A stretch of DNA of 64,000 bases from Siminovitchia sediminis (GTDB lineage Bacteria > Bacillota > Bacilli > Bacillales > Bacillaceae_C): positions 31,137 through 95,136 of the forward strand of contig NZ_JBHUEO010000007.1 of the NCBI RefSeq assembly GCF_042680885.1, read 5' to 3'. Numbering within the stretch: the first letter of the stretch is position 1; each line of letters opens with the position of its first letter. A model generated the notes under the pieces. It was not told where the DNA came from, ran no database searches, and was given only the letters and a program-made list of their open reading frames with translations. Positions 25,779-33,824 of this stretch are shown here, in pieces. A program made the translations under genes and the position numbers.

Positions 25779-26052
25779 GTCTGTTTATGAGAATTCCCGA
25801 CGTTCATTGGTCCTGGACTGGAAAGGATGAAGTCCTTCACGGATCCAATTAAACATTACAACCATTGATACCATCCAGAATGCTTGGATTAATAGCTGTA
25901 ATAAACCTGTCTTTGTATTCGCTCAAATATTTTTTTAATCGGCCGGCTCCCTCACTCATTTACTTTGCCAGGTTAAATAGTTTCGGCGGCTGATCCTGTT
26001 TGATAATAAGACGGATATGCAGAGCATAGGATAGGTTGAGGGAGGATACGTT
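25779..26052. other. Non-coding stretch upstream of threonine synthase
   Basis: No supported gene. A minus-strand frame (about 25785-25925) encodes a hydrophobic stretch but has no start with a ribosome site. GAGGGAGGA at 26039-26047 is the ribosome site of the next gene. Confidence 0.45.
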
Positions 26053-27282
26053 ATGAAGTTCAGTTATGTTACGCAGTTAACCTGTTCCAAGTGCTCTCGG
26101 GCATACAGTCCGGATATTGTTCAGCAGCTATGTGTGTGCGGCTCGCCCCTGCTGGTCAGCTATGATTTCAAGACTCTGGCAAAAATGTTAAAGCCAAGTG
26201 ATCTTGTAAAGAGAAAACCTGATCTCTGGCGGTATCATGAACTGCTGCCGGTAAAAAGCCCGGACCGTATCGTTTCATTGGGGGAAGGAATGACCCCTCT
26301 GCTTCGAATGAAGAAGTTGGGGACCGATATGGCTCTGTCCCAGTTATACATGAAAGACGAAGGTTTGGTCCCGACAGGAACATTTAAGGCGCGCGGAGCA
26401 GCCGTGGGAGTATCGAAAGCAAAAGAATTAGGAGTGAAAGGATTGGTGATGCCAACCAACGGAAACGCCGGAGCAGCCTGGACACTCTATTCTTCCAGGG
26501 CAGATATTCAGGCTGTCATTATCATGCCAAAAAGTGCACCCGCAATGATCCGATCGGAAGTGGCTCTAGCAAACTCTCAACTTTATTTAGTCGACGGACT
26601 TATCAGTGACGCCGGAAAAATAGCAGCAAAGACAGCAGCGGAATTTAATTTATATGATGTCTCCACATTAAAAGAACCGTACCGCATAGAAGGTAAAAAG
26701 ACGATGGGATTTGAAATAGCCGAACAGCTCGGCTGGTCGGTTCCGGACGTCATTTTATATCCGGCCGGCGGCGGAGTAGGACTTATAGCGATATATAAAG
26801 CGTTAAAGGAACTGCAGGAATTGGGCTGGATTGATTCAAATAAAATGCCCAGGTTCGTGGCAGTTCAGGCCGAGGGATGTGCCCCTATTGTCAAGGCGTG
26901 GAAGGAAGGAAAAAAAGAATCGGAGTTTTGGCCTGATTCCCGGACAGTTGCTTTCGGCATCAATGTCCCTAAAGCATTGGGAGACTTTTTGGTCCTTGAA
27001 GCCATCTATGAAACAGGCGGGTGTGCCGTTGCCGTGAATGATGAAGAGATCCTCAAAGAACAGGAGAAAATGATCAGGAAAGAAGGTGCTTTTATCTGTC
27101 CTGAAGGAGCCGCTGCCTTCCTGGCAGCCCGCAAACTTCGAAAAGAAGGATGGATACAAGAATTTGAAAAAGTAGTTGTCATCAATACCGGAACAGGATT
27201 AAAGTACATGGGTCAGGAAGGAGCCGAATTGCCGCTTCTGCAACCTGATGAGCGGATCACCCGTCTTCAAGTATTGCCATAG
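26053..27282 (+). CDS. Threonine synthase-like PLP enzyme
   Basis: Fold-type II PLP enzyme of 409 residues, converting O-phosphohomoserine to threonine in the cytosol. An N-terminal zinc-ribbon-like segment (CSKCSRAYSPDIVQQLCVCG) precedes LGEGMTPLLR. The PLP lysine is in TGTFKARGAAV (about residue 112), phosphate binding in YPAGGGVGLIAIYKAL, and the C-terminal INTGTGLKY is present. The zinc-ribbon type is common as a second or stand-alone threonine synthase outside the hom-thrC-thrB operon. No hom or thrB lies here, so a secondary role is possible. It is followed 41 bp later by a symporter gene in the same direction. Confidence 0.82.
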   Translation: MKFSYVTQLTCSKCSRAYSPDIVQQLCVCGSPLLVSYDFKTLAKMLKPSDLVKRKPDLWRYHELLPVKSPDRIVSLGEGMTPLLRMKKLGTDMALSQLYMKDEGLVPTGTFKARGAAVGVSKAKELGVKGLVMPTNGNAGAAWTLYSSRADIQAVIIMPKSAPAMIRSEVALANSQLYLVDGLISDAGKIAAKTAAEFNLYDVSTLKEPYRIEGKKTMGFEIAEQLGWSVPDVILYPAGGGVGLIAIYKALKELQELGWIDSNKMPRFVAVQAEGCAPIVKAWKEGKKESEFWPDSRTVAFGINVPKALGDFLVLEAIYETGGCAVAVNDEEILKEQEKMIRKEGAFICPEGAAAFLAARKLRKEGWIQEFEKVVVINTGTGLKYMGQEGAELPLLQPDERITRLQVLP

Positions 27283-27323
27283 CGTTCTCTCCCTCACAAA
27301 GTGCAATACGAGGAGGGCTTGTC

Positions 27324-28523
27324 ATGAGGAAAAACTTTGTTCTACAAATATTTGCAGCCTTCATCCTTGCTATTATTGCCGGATTGATTTTTGGGGAAAG
27401 AGCGACGGTTGTTCAGCCGCTGGGGGATTTGTTTCTCAGACTGATTAAGTTTATTATTGTTCCCTTGATTCTTTCGACGATCGTCGTTGGCGTAACAGGG
27501 GCAGGAAATATTAATAAGCTTGGCAAACTTGGCGGTAAAGCCATCAGTTATTTTCTTGTTACAAGTTTTTTTGCAATCACCCTTGGGCTGATTGCCGGAT
27601 TTGTTTTCCAGCCCGGAAAAGGGATTGACGTTACGCCGGGAGGAGAAGCAGTGGAGCCCGCAGCTACGGATGGTGTAATAGCGACCTTATTAAATATCAT
27701 TCCTACAAATCCTATCGAAGCATTAACGACCGGCGCTGTCCTGCAAATTATATTCTTTGCCATCTTCCTGGGAGTGGCTATTACCCTTGTCGGTGAAAAA
27801 GCCCAGCCGGTTCAACACTTTTTTGATGGACTTGCGGAAATCATGTATAAAATTACTGGTATCGTTATGAAGCTTGTTCCGCTTGGGATATTCGGACTTC
27901 TCGCACCCATAGTAGGAACTCATGGGGCTTCTGTTCTCATGCCGCTGATCAAAGTTATTATCGCAATGATTGTCGCGGTCATTATTCATGTGGCAGTGGT
28001 CTATTCAACCGCGGTAAAATTACTAGGAAAAATGAGTCCCTTGAAGTTTTTTAAAGGAATTTTTCCGGCTGCATCAGTCGCATTTGCTACTTGCAGCAGC
28101 TCGGGAACCCTTCCGGTAACAATGAAAAATACTCAGGAAAATTTGGGAGTTTCAAAGGAAACGAGCAGTTTTATCCTTCCCCTTGGAGCAACGATCAATA
28201 TGGATGGGACCGCCATTTATCAAGGGCTGGCCGTGATGTTTATTGCCCAATATTATGGCGTGGATTTAACAGCTGCTCAAATTTTGATAGTGATGCTGAT
28301 GGGAACCTTGGCTTCAATTGGAGCAGCAGGGGTTCCGGGTGCCGGATTAATTATGCTTACGATGGTGCTGACAGCAGTTAATCTTCCATTGGAAGGGATT
28401 GCCCTGGTGGCTGGAATTGATCGGATCCTCGATATGTTCAGAACATCGGTCAACATTGTCGGTGATGCTTCTGCTTGTGTTGTGGTCGAAAAACCTGGTA
28501 CGGAAGTCAAAAAGGGGGCATAG
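27324..28523 (+). CDS. Dicarboxylate/amino acid:cation symporter (DAACS, GltT/GltP type)
   Basis: Sodium- or proton-coupled uptake carrier of 399 residues. Signature elements are the first-hairpin serine stretch ATCSSSGTLPVTMKN (about residue 255) and the substrate/cation motif LPLGATINMDGTAIYQGL (about 288). The C-terminal helix region ASIGAAGVPGAGLIMLTMVL and DRILDMFRTSVNIVGD also fit. CGAGGAGGGC precedes the ATG. It probably shares a transcript with the threonine synthase gene. Glutamate, aspartate, serine/threonine or C4-dicarboxylates are possible substrates. Confidence 0.88.
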   Translation: MRKNFVLQIFAAFILAIIAGLIFGERATVVQPLGDLFLRLIKFIIVPLILSTIVVGVTGAGNINKLGKLGGKAISYFLVTSFFAITLGLIAGFVFQPGKGIDVTPGGEAVEPAATDGVIATLLNIIPTNPIEALTTGAVLQIIFFAIFLGVAITLVGEKAQPVQHFFDGLAEIMYKITGIVMKLVPLGIFGLLAPIVGTHGASVLMPLIKVIIAMIVAVIIHVAVVYSTAVKLLGKMSPLKFFKGIFPAASVAFATCSSSGTLPVTMKNTQENLGVSKETSSFILPLGATINMDGTAIYQGLAVMFIAQYYGVDLTAAQILIVMLMGTLASIGAAGVPGAGLIMLTMVLTAVNLPLEGIALVAGIDRILDMFRTSVNIVGDASACVVVEKPGTEVKKGA

Positions 28524-28531
28524 ATTGAAAA

Positions 28532-28562
28532 AGGCACAGGGAGGCGGTCTCTGTGCTCTTTT
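28532..28562 (+). terminator. Terminator of the symporter gene
   Basis: The stem GCACAG.GA / TC.CTGTGC (28534-28542 with 28548-28556) is followed by CTCTTTTAT. Confidence 0.7.
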
Positions 28563-28846
28563 ATGATTGCGCAAAAGATTGTTGGACTCGAGGCAGCATG
28601 GGCGTTGCTTCTTAAGCCCCGGTAAAAAGAGTTGCATTCGTTCCCGATCAAGAGTTCAACCCGATCCAATTGTTACGCAAAAGCGCATTCGTCGGAACGA
28701 GCCTTTCCCGCCTTAAATATTTTTTCTGGTTACCCCTTCTTACCAACAAAAGTAAATATGATATCCATTTCCAAGCAAATGGAATTTTAGGAGTCCAGTA
28801 ATCATTACCTATATATCATCATCAAAAAAACAAGATTACTCAAACA
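28563..28846. other. Non-coding stretch between convergent genes
   Basis: No supported gene and no recognisable element between the symporter and pyrP terminators. Confidence 0.45.
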
Positions 28847-28886
28847 CAGTCCGGCAAAACCCGATGACGGTCTTTTTGCCGGACTG
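28847..28886 (-). terminator. Terminator of pyrP
   Basis: A perfect 13-bp stem (28847-28859 with 28874-28886) just beyond the pyrP stop. The following minus-strand tract is moderately T-rich. Confidence 0.7.
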
Positions 28887-28901
28887 CAGATTCAGTCATG
28901 C

Positions 28902-30182
28902 CTATTCATTCGTCAATTTTAATCTTTCCAGCAGGTTGAAGAACAAGCTTAATACGATTGCAACTACGGTTGCCAAGCCCATTCCGGAAAGGGGAACGGT
29001 GCCGATTGTAATGGAAGCTCCGCTGATTCCAATGGCGAGTACTATACAAGTTAAAATCATGTTGTATGAGATATTATAATCGACATTCGCTTCAACAAGC
29101 ATCCGAAGTCCACTGACTGCTATAATTCCGAATAGCAATAACGAAATGCCGCCCATGACCGGTGTAGGAATGGATGAAATCAAGGCTGCGAGTTTTCCGC
29201 AAAAGGAAAGAAGAACAGCAATGACTGCAGCTATTCCGATGATCCAGGTAGAATACACCCGTGTAATGGCCAATACTCCAATATTTTCTCCATAAGTTGT
29301 ATTCGGAGTGGAACCGACAAAGCTGGAAATCATGGTCGAAATCCCGTTACCCATTAAGGAACGGTCAAGTCCGGGATCTTTGACCAAGTCTTTTTTTACA
29401 ATATTGCCGGTAACGACAAGGTGGCCGATATGTTCGGGAACGAGTACAAGAGCTGCAGGCAATATCAGTAAAATATCAGACCAATTGAATTTTATTCCAT
29501 AATAAGTAGGTGCAGAAATCCAGGATGCTTCCCTGACCGCTGTTAAATCGACCATGTTCATAGACAGGGCGATCACGTACCCTGCGACAATCCCCAAGAG
29601 GATCGGTATGATCTTCAAAAATCCGCGCATCGTCACCCAGCAGATGATTGTAATCGCCAACGTCAGCAGTGAGACTGTAATGACTTTTGGATCAGGCGAC
29701 CATCCCTCGGGTGCATCGGCAGGTTTCACCAGCCCTGCCATGTCCGCGGCGACAGGAACCAACTCCAGACCGATGACTGCCACGATCGCTCCCATGGCTG
29801 CCGGTGGAAAAATAATATTGATCCAGGCAGTTCCCACCAGTTTTACAATCAATGCAACGATGACAAGGGTAAGGCCGACAGCAAAAAATCCTCCCAAAGC
29901 ATACGCGTAGCCTTCGCCTCCTGCGTACTTGGACAAAACGGCAAACACAGGGGAAATAAAGGCGAAGCTGGACCCGAGATAAGCAGGTATTTTCCCCTTT
30001 GTAATTAGGATATAGAGCAATGTGCCTAGCCCGTTCATCAGCAGAATGGTTGCAGGGTCTACTTGGAACAAAAGCGGTACAAGTACCGTAGACCCAAACA
30101 TGGCAAACAAATGCTGAAAACTGAGGGGAAGACTTTTCAAAATGGGTAAACGTTCATCTACCTGGATTTCTCTTTGACTCAT
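28902..30182 (-). CDS. pyrP: Uracil permease PyrP (NCS2 family)
   Basis: Membrane uracil:proton symporter of 426 residues. LPLSFQHLFAMFGSTVLVPLLFQVDPAT near the start (split here as LPLSFQHLFAMFGSTV plus LVPLLFQVDPAT), SSFAFISP, VLVPEHIGHLVVTGNIV and GSTPNTTYGENIGVLAITRVYS are characteristic of UraA/PyrP. It is read from its own promoter through a PyrR-controlled attenuator, so it responds to UMP/UTP. In B. subtilis pyrP sits inside the pyr operon; here it stands alone next to pepT. Confidence 0.93.
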   Translation of the reverse strand: MSQREIQVDERLPILKSLPLSFQHLFAMFGSTVLVPLLFQVDPATILLMNGLGTLLYILITKGKIPAYLGSSFAFISPVFAVLSKYAGGEGYAYALGGFFAVGLTLVIVALIVKLVGTAWINIIFPPAAMGAIVAVIGLELVPVAADMAGLVKPADAPEGWSPDPKVITVSLLTLAITIICWVTMRGFLKIIPILLGIVAGYVIALSMNMVDLTAVREASWISAPTYYGIKFNWSDILLILPAALVLVPEHIGHLVVTGNIVKKDLVKDPGLDRSLMGNGISTMISSFVGSTPNTTYGENIGVLAITRVYSTWIIGIAAVIAVLLSFCGKLAALISSIPTPVMGGISLLLFGIIAVSGLRMLVEANVDYNISYNMILTCIVLAIGISGASITIGTVPLSGMGLATVVAIVLSLFFNLLERLKLTNE

Positions 30183-30218
30183 TCTTTTCTCTCCAATACT
30201 TAAAAATTTCTCCTATGC

Positions 30219-30252
30219 AAAAAGCACCTTACCCAATAAAAGGCAAGGTGCT
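30219..30252 (-). terminator. PyrR-controlled attenuator terminator
   Basis: AGCACCTT pairs with AAGGTGCT (minus-strand RNA), followed by five U. Its 5' arm GCACCTTG (complement of 30244-30251) can instead pair with an upstream CAAGGTGC (complement of 30301-30308), giving an antiterminator. Confidence 0.85.
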
Positions 30253-30300
30253 GGCTAATTTTTCCACAGCAAAATCTACACGCATCCTCTAAATGCGCGC

Positions 30301-30335
30301 GCACCTTGTCAGCCTCACGGGACTGGTTTAAAGGC
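30301..30335 (-). promoter_or_regulatory. PyrR-binding RNA loop (anti-antiterminator)
   Basis: The minus-strand RNA contains AGUCCCGUGAGGCU (30311-30324), matching the conserved PyrR binding-loop consensus ARUCCNGNGAGGYU, between CAG and CUG stem halves. The adjoining AAGG overlaps the antiterminator strand, so PyrR-UMP binding would favour termination. Confidence 0.88.
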
Positions 30336-30359
30336 ATAGAAGATGTAATTGTCAAAAAC

Positions 30360-30388
30360 ATTATGTCAGCTGCCATGGAGAATGTCAA
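30360..30388 (-). promoter_or_regulatory. Sigma-A promoter of pyrP
   Basis: Minus-strand TTGACA (30388-30383), a 17-bp spacer and CATAAT (30365-30360). Transcription would start near 30353, just ahead of the PyrR loop. Confidence 0.75.
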
Positions 30389-30426
30389 TCCTTTTTTGTC
30401 AAAACTGAGAGGATATAAAAACTCTC

Positions 30427-31671
30427 CTATCCAAATTTTTCGGCACGCTCAACGAACAGCTTTGCAATTTCCACAATCGTCTGTACCGACTTTTCCATAG
30501 TATCCACAGAGACAAACTCGTAAGGGCCATGAAAATTTTCTCCGCCGGTAAAGATATTGGGGGTGGGCAGCCCCATAAAAGAAAGCTGGGAACCGTCCGT
30601 CCCCCCGCGGATCGGGGATATAACGGGTTCAATGCCCAGTTTTTTCATGGCGTCTGAAGAAATTTCAACAATTTCTTGCACAGGTTCAATCTTTTCCCGC
30701 ATGTTATAATATTGGTCCTTTACTTCCAATACTATTCGGTCATACCCATATTTTCGGGCTAATTCATTCGCAATCTTTTTCATAAAATCTTTCTTTCTTT
30801 CAAAGTTCTCGCGGTCAAAATCCCGGATAATATAATGCAGAACCGATTGTTCGACATTGCCCTCGAAAGATAGAAGGTGATAAAATCCCTCATAGCCTTC
30901 AGTTTTCTCCGGCACTTCTTCAGCCGGAAGGCGGTTGTGAAATTCCATAGCAATCTTTTGTGAGTTGACCATGATGCCTTTAGCTGTACCTGGATGGATA
31001 TTTGTTCCGTGGACCGTCAGTTTGGCGGCGGCTGCGTTAAAGCTCTCATATTCAAGCTGGCCGATTTTACCGCCGTCCACCGTGTAGGCGAATGAAGCCT
31101 GAAACGCATCAACATTAAACCGGTGGGGACCTCTGCCGATCTCTTCATCCGGAGTAAATGCCACTCTAACTTTCCCGTGCTTGATGTCAGGGTGCCGAAG
31201 CAAATAATCCATGGCTGTCATGATTTCGGCGATCCCTGCTTTATTGTCTGCACCCAGCAATGTTGTTCCGTCCGTGGTGATAAGGGTATGTCCTTTGCAG
31301 TCCAACAGGGACGGAAATTCTTTTGGGGATAAAATGATGTTTTGGTCCCGGTCCAGGATGATATCATGACCGTCATAATCGTCTACAATTTGAGGGTTGC
31401 CCCCTTTTCCTGTAAAGTCTGCCGCCGTATCCATATGGGCTAAAAAGCCGATGACCGGCACGTCTTTATCTGTATTGGATGGAAGAGTTGCCATGACGTA
31501 TCCATTTTCGTCTATTGTTACGTCTGCCATGCCAATGGATTGTAATTCTTCAACCAATTGGCGGGCAAGTGTCAGCTGGCCGGGTGTAGAAGGACAGGAA
31601 TCGTTGTTTTCATCGGATTGTGTATCGATTTTTACATAGGAGGTAAACCTTCGAATTAAATCACTTTTCAT
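30427..31671 (-). CDS. pepT: Peptidase T (tripeptide aminopeptidase)
   Basis: M20B metallopeptidase of 414 residues that removes the N-terminal residue from tripeptides in the cytosol. The zinc ligands and catalytic residues are in GFLAHMDTAADF, LGADNKAGIAEI, TPDEEIGRGPHRF and TGGENFHGPYEF, and FTSYVKIDTQSD is the usual N terminus. Length is normal. It is separated from pyrP by a promoter and leader, so it is probably a separate transcript ending before 30400. Confidence 0.94.
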   Translation of the reverse strand: MKSDLIRRFTSYVKIDTQSDENNDSCPSTPGQLTLARQLVEELQSIGMADVTIDENGYVMATLPSNTDKDVPVIGFLAHMDTAADFTGKGGNPQIVDDYDGHDIILDRDQNIILSPKEFPSLLDCKGHTLITTDGTTLLGADNKAGIAEIMTAMDYLLRHPDIKHGKVRVAFTPDEEIGRGPHRFNVDAFQASFAYTVDGGKIGQLEYESFNAAAAKLTVHGTNIHPGTAKGIMVNSQKIAMEFHNRLPAEEVPEKTEGYEGFYHLLSFEGNVEQSVLHYIIRDFDRENFERKKDFMKKIANELARKYGYDRIVLEVKDQYYNMREKIEPVQEIVEISSDAMKKLGIEPVISPIRGGTDGSQLSFMGLPTPNIFTGGENFHGPYEFVSVDTMEKSVQTIVEIAKLFVERAEKFG

Positions 31672-31727
31672 TCTAAAAAACCCCTTTCCTTATAGTATTG
31701 AACTCCCGGGACAATAATAAACAAAAT

Positions 31728-31765
31728 AAAGATGCCGACTGACTCTATATGAGCAATCGGCATGC
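31728..31765 (-). terminator. Terminator of the HxlR-type regulator gene
   Basis: ATGCCGA (31732-31738) pairs with TCGGCAT (31757-31763). The minus strand continues CTTTATTTTG. Confidence 0.7.
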
Positions 31766-31766
31766 A

Positions 31767-32096
31767 TCATTTTTCTGGTTGTTCAGCAGGGATTTCCACC
31801 CACTCTTCAGCCCACTTGGATATTTCATTCATGATTGGCTGAAGCGCCATTCCTTTTTCAGTCAGGGAGTACTCTATCCTTACTGGAGTTTCGGGATACA
31901 CCTGTCTCTTTACGATTCCCTCTTTCTCCAGGTCTTTTAAACGCTCTGATAAAACCCGCGCACTGATCGGCATGGCGGATTCAACCGTACAGAAACGCTG
32001 GGGGCCCTCCAAAAGCTGGCTGATAATCAAACCGGTCCAGCGCTGGCCCAATATATTCATGGCTTTTTCGAACTTGGGGCATATATATTTGTTCAT
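31767..32096 (-). CDS. catR: HxlR/DUF24-family redox-sensing repressor (CatR/YodB-like)
   Basis: Winged-helix repressor of 109 residues. CPKFEKAMNILGQRWTG carries the conserved N-terminal cysteine (residue 6) through which YodB/CatR-type regulators sense quinones. SARVLSERLKDLEKEGIV is the recognition helix and wing. The ATG at 32096 is used: GAGGTGAAC lies directly upstream, while the longer frame lacks a ribosome site. It is divergent from an extradiol dioxygenase-like gene. The shared gap holds a perfect dyad over that gene's start site, so repression of catE by this protein is the simplest reading. Confidence 0.82.
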   Translation of the reverse strand: MNKYICPKFEKAMNILGQRWTGLIISQLLEGPQRFCTVESAMPISARVLSERLKDLEKEGIVKRQVYPETPVRIEYSLTEKGMALQPIMNEISKWAEEWVEIPAEQPEK

Positions 32097-32140
32097 TTTG
32101 TTCACCTCGTTATTGTTATTATACCATTTTTTATTCTTTC

Positions 32141-32169
32141 TTGACATATAAGTTAAACTAAATTATAGT
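32141..32169 (+). promoter_or_regulatory. Sigma-A promoter of the catE-like gene
   Basis: TTGACA (32141-32146), a 17-bp spacer and TATAGT (32164-32169). A near-consensus promoter. Confidence 0.8.
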
Positions 32170-32189
32170 TACTTACATAAAGTAAGTAA
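32169..32189. promoter_or_regulatory. Candidate CatR/YodB-type operator
   Basis: TTACTTAC, five bases, GTAAGTAA: a perfect 8-bp dyad directly after the -10 box, covering the expected transcription start. It is ideal for repression by the divergent HxlR-family protein. Confidence 0.75.
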
Positions 32190-32211
32190 AGAGGATGGAG
32201 GAAAACTTTTT

Positions 32212-33057
32212 ATGAACCATATGCATCCCGTTATTGGGAAAGTCACATTAACTGTGCAGAATCTGGAGCGTATGACTGCTTTTTACCAAGATATCCTTGG
32301 ATTACGGATACATGAACATTTGGAGGGACGGACATCTTTTACAGCAGACGGAAAAACGGTTTTGTTAGAACTGATAGAGGACAAAAAGGCTGCATTGAGA
32401 AATCCTCGAACAACCGGTTTATTTCATATTGCCTTCTTACTTCCGGAACGAAGTGATCTGGCAGATTTTCTGAAACATCTGGTTCAAATCCGTTATCCGC
32501 TTCAGGGAGCTTCCGATCATGATGTCAGTGAGGCCATCTACTTGGCTGATCCGGAAGGAAACGGGCTGGAAATATATAGAGATAGAGAGCCATCTGAATG
32601 GCGCTGGCAAGGCGATCAGGTGTATATGACAACCGTTGCGCTTGATGTGGAAAACTTGTTGGAAGATGCATCAGACTCCGGTTGGAATAGGATGCCGGCC
32701 GGAACCCTTGTCGGACACATCCATCTACAAGTATCGGATTTGGCAGAGGCCAAAGAATTTTACTGCGACGCGGTTGGTTTTGATCCGGTATTGAAATACG
32801 GAAGTCAGGCACTCTTTTTTTCTTGGCATCGATACCATCATCATATCGGATTAAATACATGGAACAGCTTGGGGCAGGGGCCGCCGGCAGAAGGCAGCAC
32901 CGGGTTGAAACACTACACGGTTCTTTTTTCCGGTGAAGAAGAGAGAAACGAGGCTGTGAAACGATTAAGAGCACGGAATGCATGGGTCTCTGAGGAAGCG
33001 GATGTCATTATGACAAAAGATCCTTCAGGTATCCACATCGTTTTAGGGATGAAGTAA
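32212..33057 (+). CDS. catE: Extradiol (catechol 2,3-) dioxygenase-like protein, CatE-like
   Basis: Vicinal-oxygen-chelate protein of 281 residues with two glyoxalase-like modules (about 1-125 and 165-280). Metal-ligand candidates are His in TTGLFHIAF or VGHIHLQVSD, His in HIGLNTW and Glu in GNGLEIYRD. CatE-type enzymes open the catechol ring. It is divergent from a CatR-like repressor with a dyad operator, which matches catechol/quinone defence in Bacillus. The usual partner CatD (DoxX family) is absent. MhqE/YodE-like dioxygenases are an alternative, but their regulator is of the MarR type. Confidence 0.8.
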   Translation: MNHMHPVIGKVTLTVQNLERMTAFYQDILGLRIHEHLEGRTSFTADGKTVLLELIEDKKAALRNPRTTGLFHIAFLLPERSDLADFLKHLVQIRYPLQGASDHDVSEAIYLADPEGNGLEIYRDREPSEWRWQGDQVYMTTVALDVENLLEDASDSGWNRMPAGTLVGHIHLQVSDLAEAKEFYCDAVGFDPVLKYGSQALFFSWHRYHHHIGLNTWNSLGQGPPAEGSTGLKHYTVLFSGEEERNEAVKRLRARNAWVSEEADVIMTKDPSGIHIVLGMK

Positions 33058-33061
33058 TAAA

Positions 33062-33130
33062 AAAAGTACCAGAAATGGAGCAGATGCCAAGTCATAGCAA
33101 AAGGGCATTTCCATCTGGTGCTTTTTTTAT
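33062..33130 (+). terminator. Terminator of the catE-like gene
   Basis: A long interrupted stem: AAAAAAG..ACCAGA..TGGA with TCCA..TCTGGT..CTTTTTT, and an inner GATGCC/GGCATT. It ends in seven Ts. Confidence 0.75.
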
Positions 33131-33135
33131 TCCTA

Positions 33136-33166
33136 TTGTAAACCAAATTAATAAATTAGTTGACAT
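33136..33166. promoter_or_regulatory. Probable BirA box overlapping the bioY -35
   Basis: The left half TTGTAAACC is perfect. After 13 bp comes AGTTGACAT, 7 of 9 to the right half (GGTTTACAA/GGTTGACAA). The right half contains the TTGACA -35 box (33160-33165). BirA-biotin binding would repress bioYB. Confidence 0.65.
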
Positions 33167-33220
33167 TGGAGAGTGACATCTATTATTCTCGTAATAGACC
33201 AATGCAAAGAGGTGACATAA

Positions 33221-33808
33221 ATGGGGAGTGAAGTGGTTAAATCTAAGGGAAAGCTGAGAACGCTGGACATGATGTATGTTAGTCTCTTTTCAGCTTTAAT
33301 GATGATCGGGGCGAACATTACTTCTTTCGTTCCCTTCATGGTAGTGGGAGGAGTTCCGATTACGCTTCAGGCGTTTTTTGCCGTTTTGGCAGGGGCTTTT
33401 CTGGGAAGTCGGCTCGGTGCCATTTCGATGGCAGTTTATGCGTTTATCGGACTTGCGGGGGCGCCGGTCTTTGCCCGTTTTCATGGAGGAATAGGCCAGC
33501 TGCTCAGCCCGACGTTTGGATTTATCATCGCTTTTATTTTTACAGCGTATATTACGGGGAAAATCATCGAAAAAAACAGTAAACTTTATTCTTATGTCAT
33601 AGCGGCTTTACTTGGAACGGCTTTCAGTTATTTGTTCGGTACACATTGGATGTATGCCGCCTATAAATTATGGGCAGCTGCACCGGATGCTTTTTCGTAT
33701 AAAGTTGCATGGATGTGGATGGCTGTTCCTCTGCCCAAAGACATTCTTCTGGCAATATTGGCAGCCTTATTTGCGTATCGAATGCAGGGGATTGTAAGAA
33801 AGTCATGA
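33221..33808 (+). CDS. bioY: Biotin transporter BioY
   Basis: Substrate-binding membrane subunit for biotin (ECF type), 195 residues with six hydrophobic segments. PFMVVGGVPITLQAFFAVLAGAFLG (read as GGVPITLQAFFAVLAGAFLG) and FARFHGGIGQLLSPTFGFI are diagnostic. AGAGGTGA precedes the ATG. It is followed 16 bp later by bioB, and a BirA box covers the promoter, so uptake and the last synthesis step are co-regulated by biotin. Confidence 0.93.
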   Translation: MGSEVVKSKGKLRTLDMMYVSLFSALMMIGANITSFVPFMVVGGVPITLQAFFAVLAGAFLGSRLGAISMAVYAFIGLAGAPVFARFHGGIGQLLSPTFGFIIAFIFTAYITGKIIEKNSKLYSYVIAALLGTAFSYLFGTHWMYAAYKLWAAAPDAFSYKVAWMWMAVPLPKDILLAILAALFAYRMQGIVRKS

Positions 33809-33824
33809 TAAAGGAGACAAAGAG

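Noticed and set aside
25785..25925. Minus-strand hydrophobic frame possibly encoding a one-segment membrane peptide
   Set aside because: No start codon with a ribosome site; could be a decayed gene but cannot be supported.
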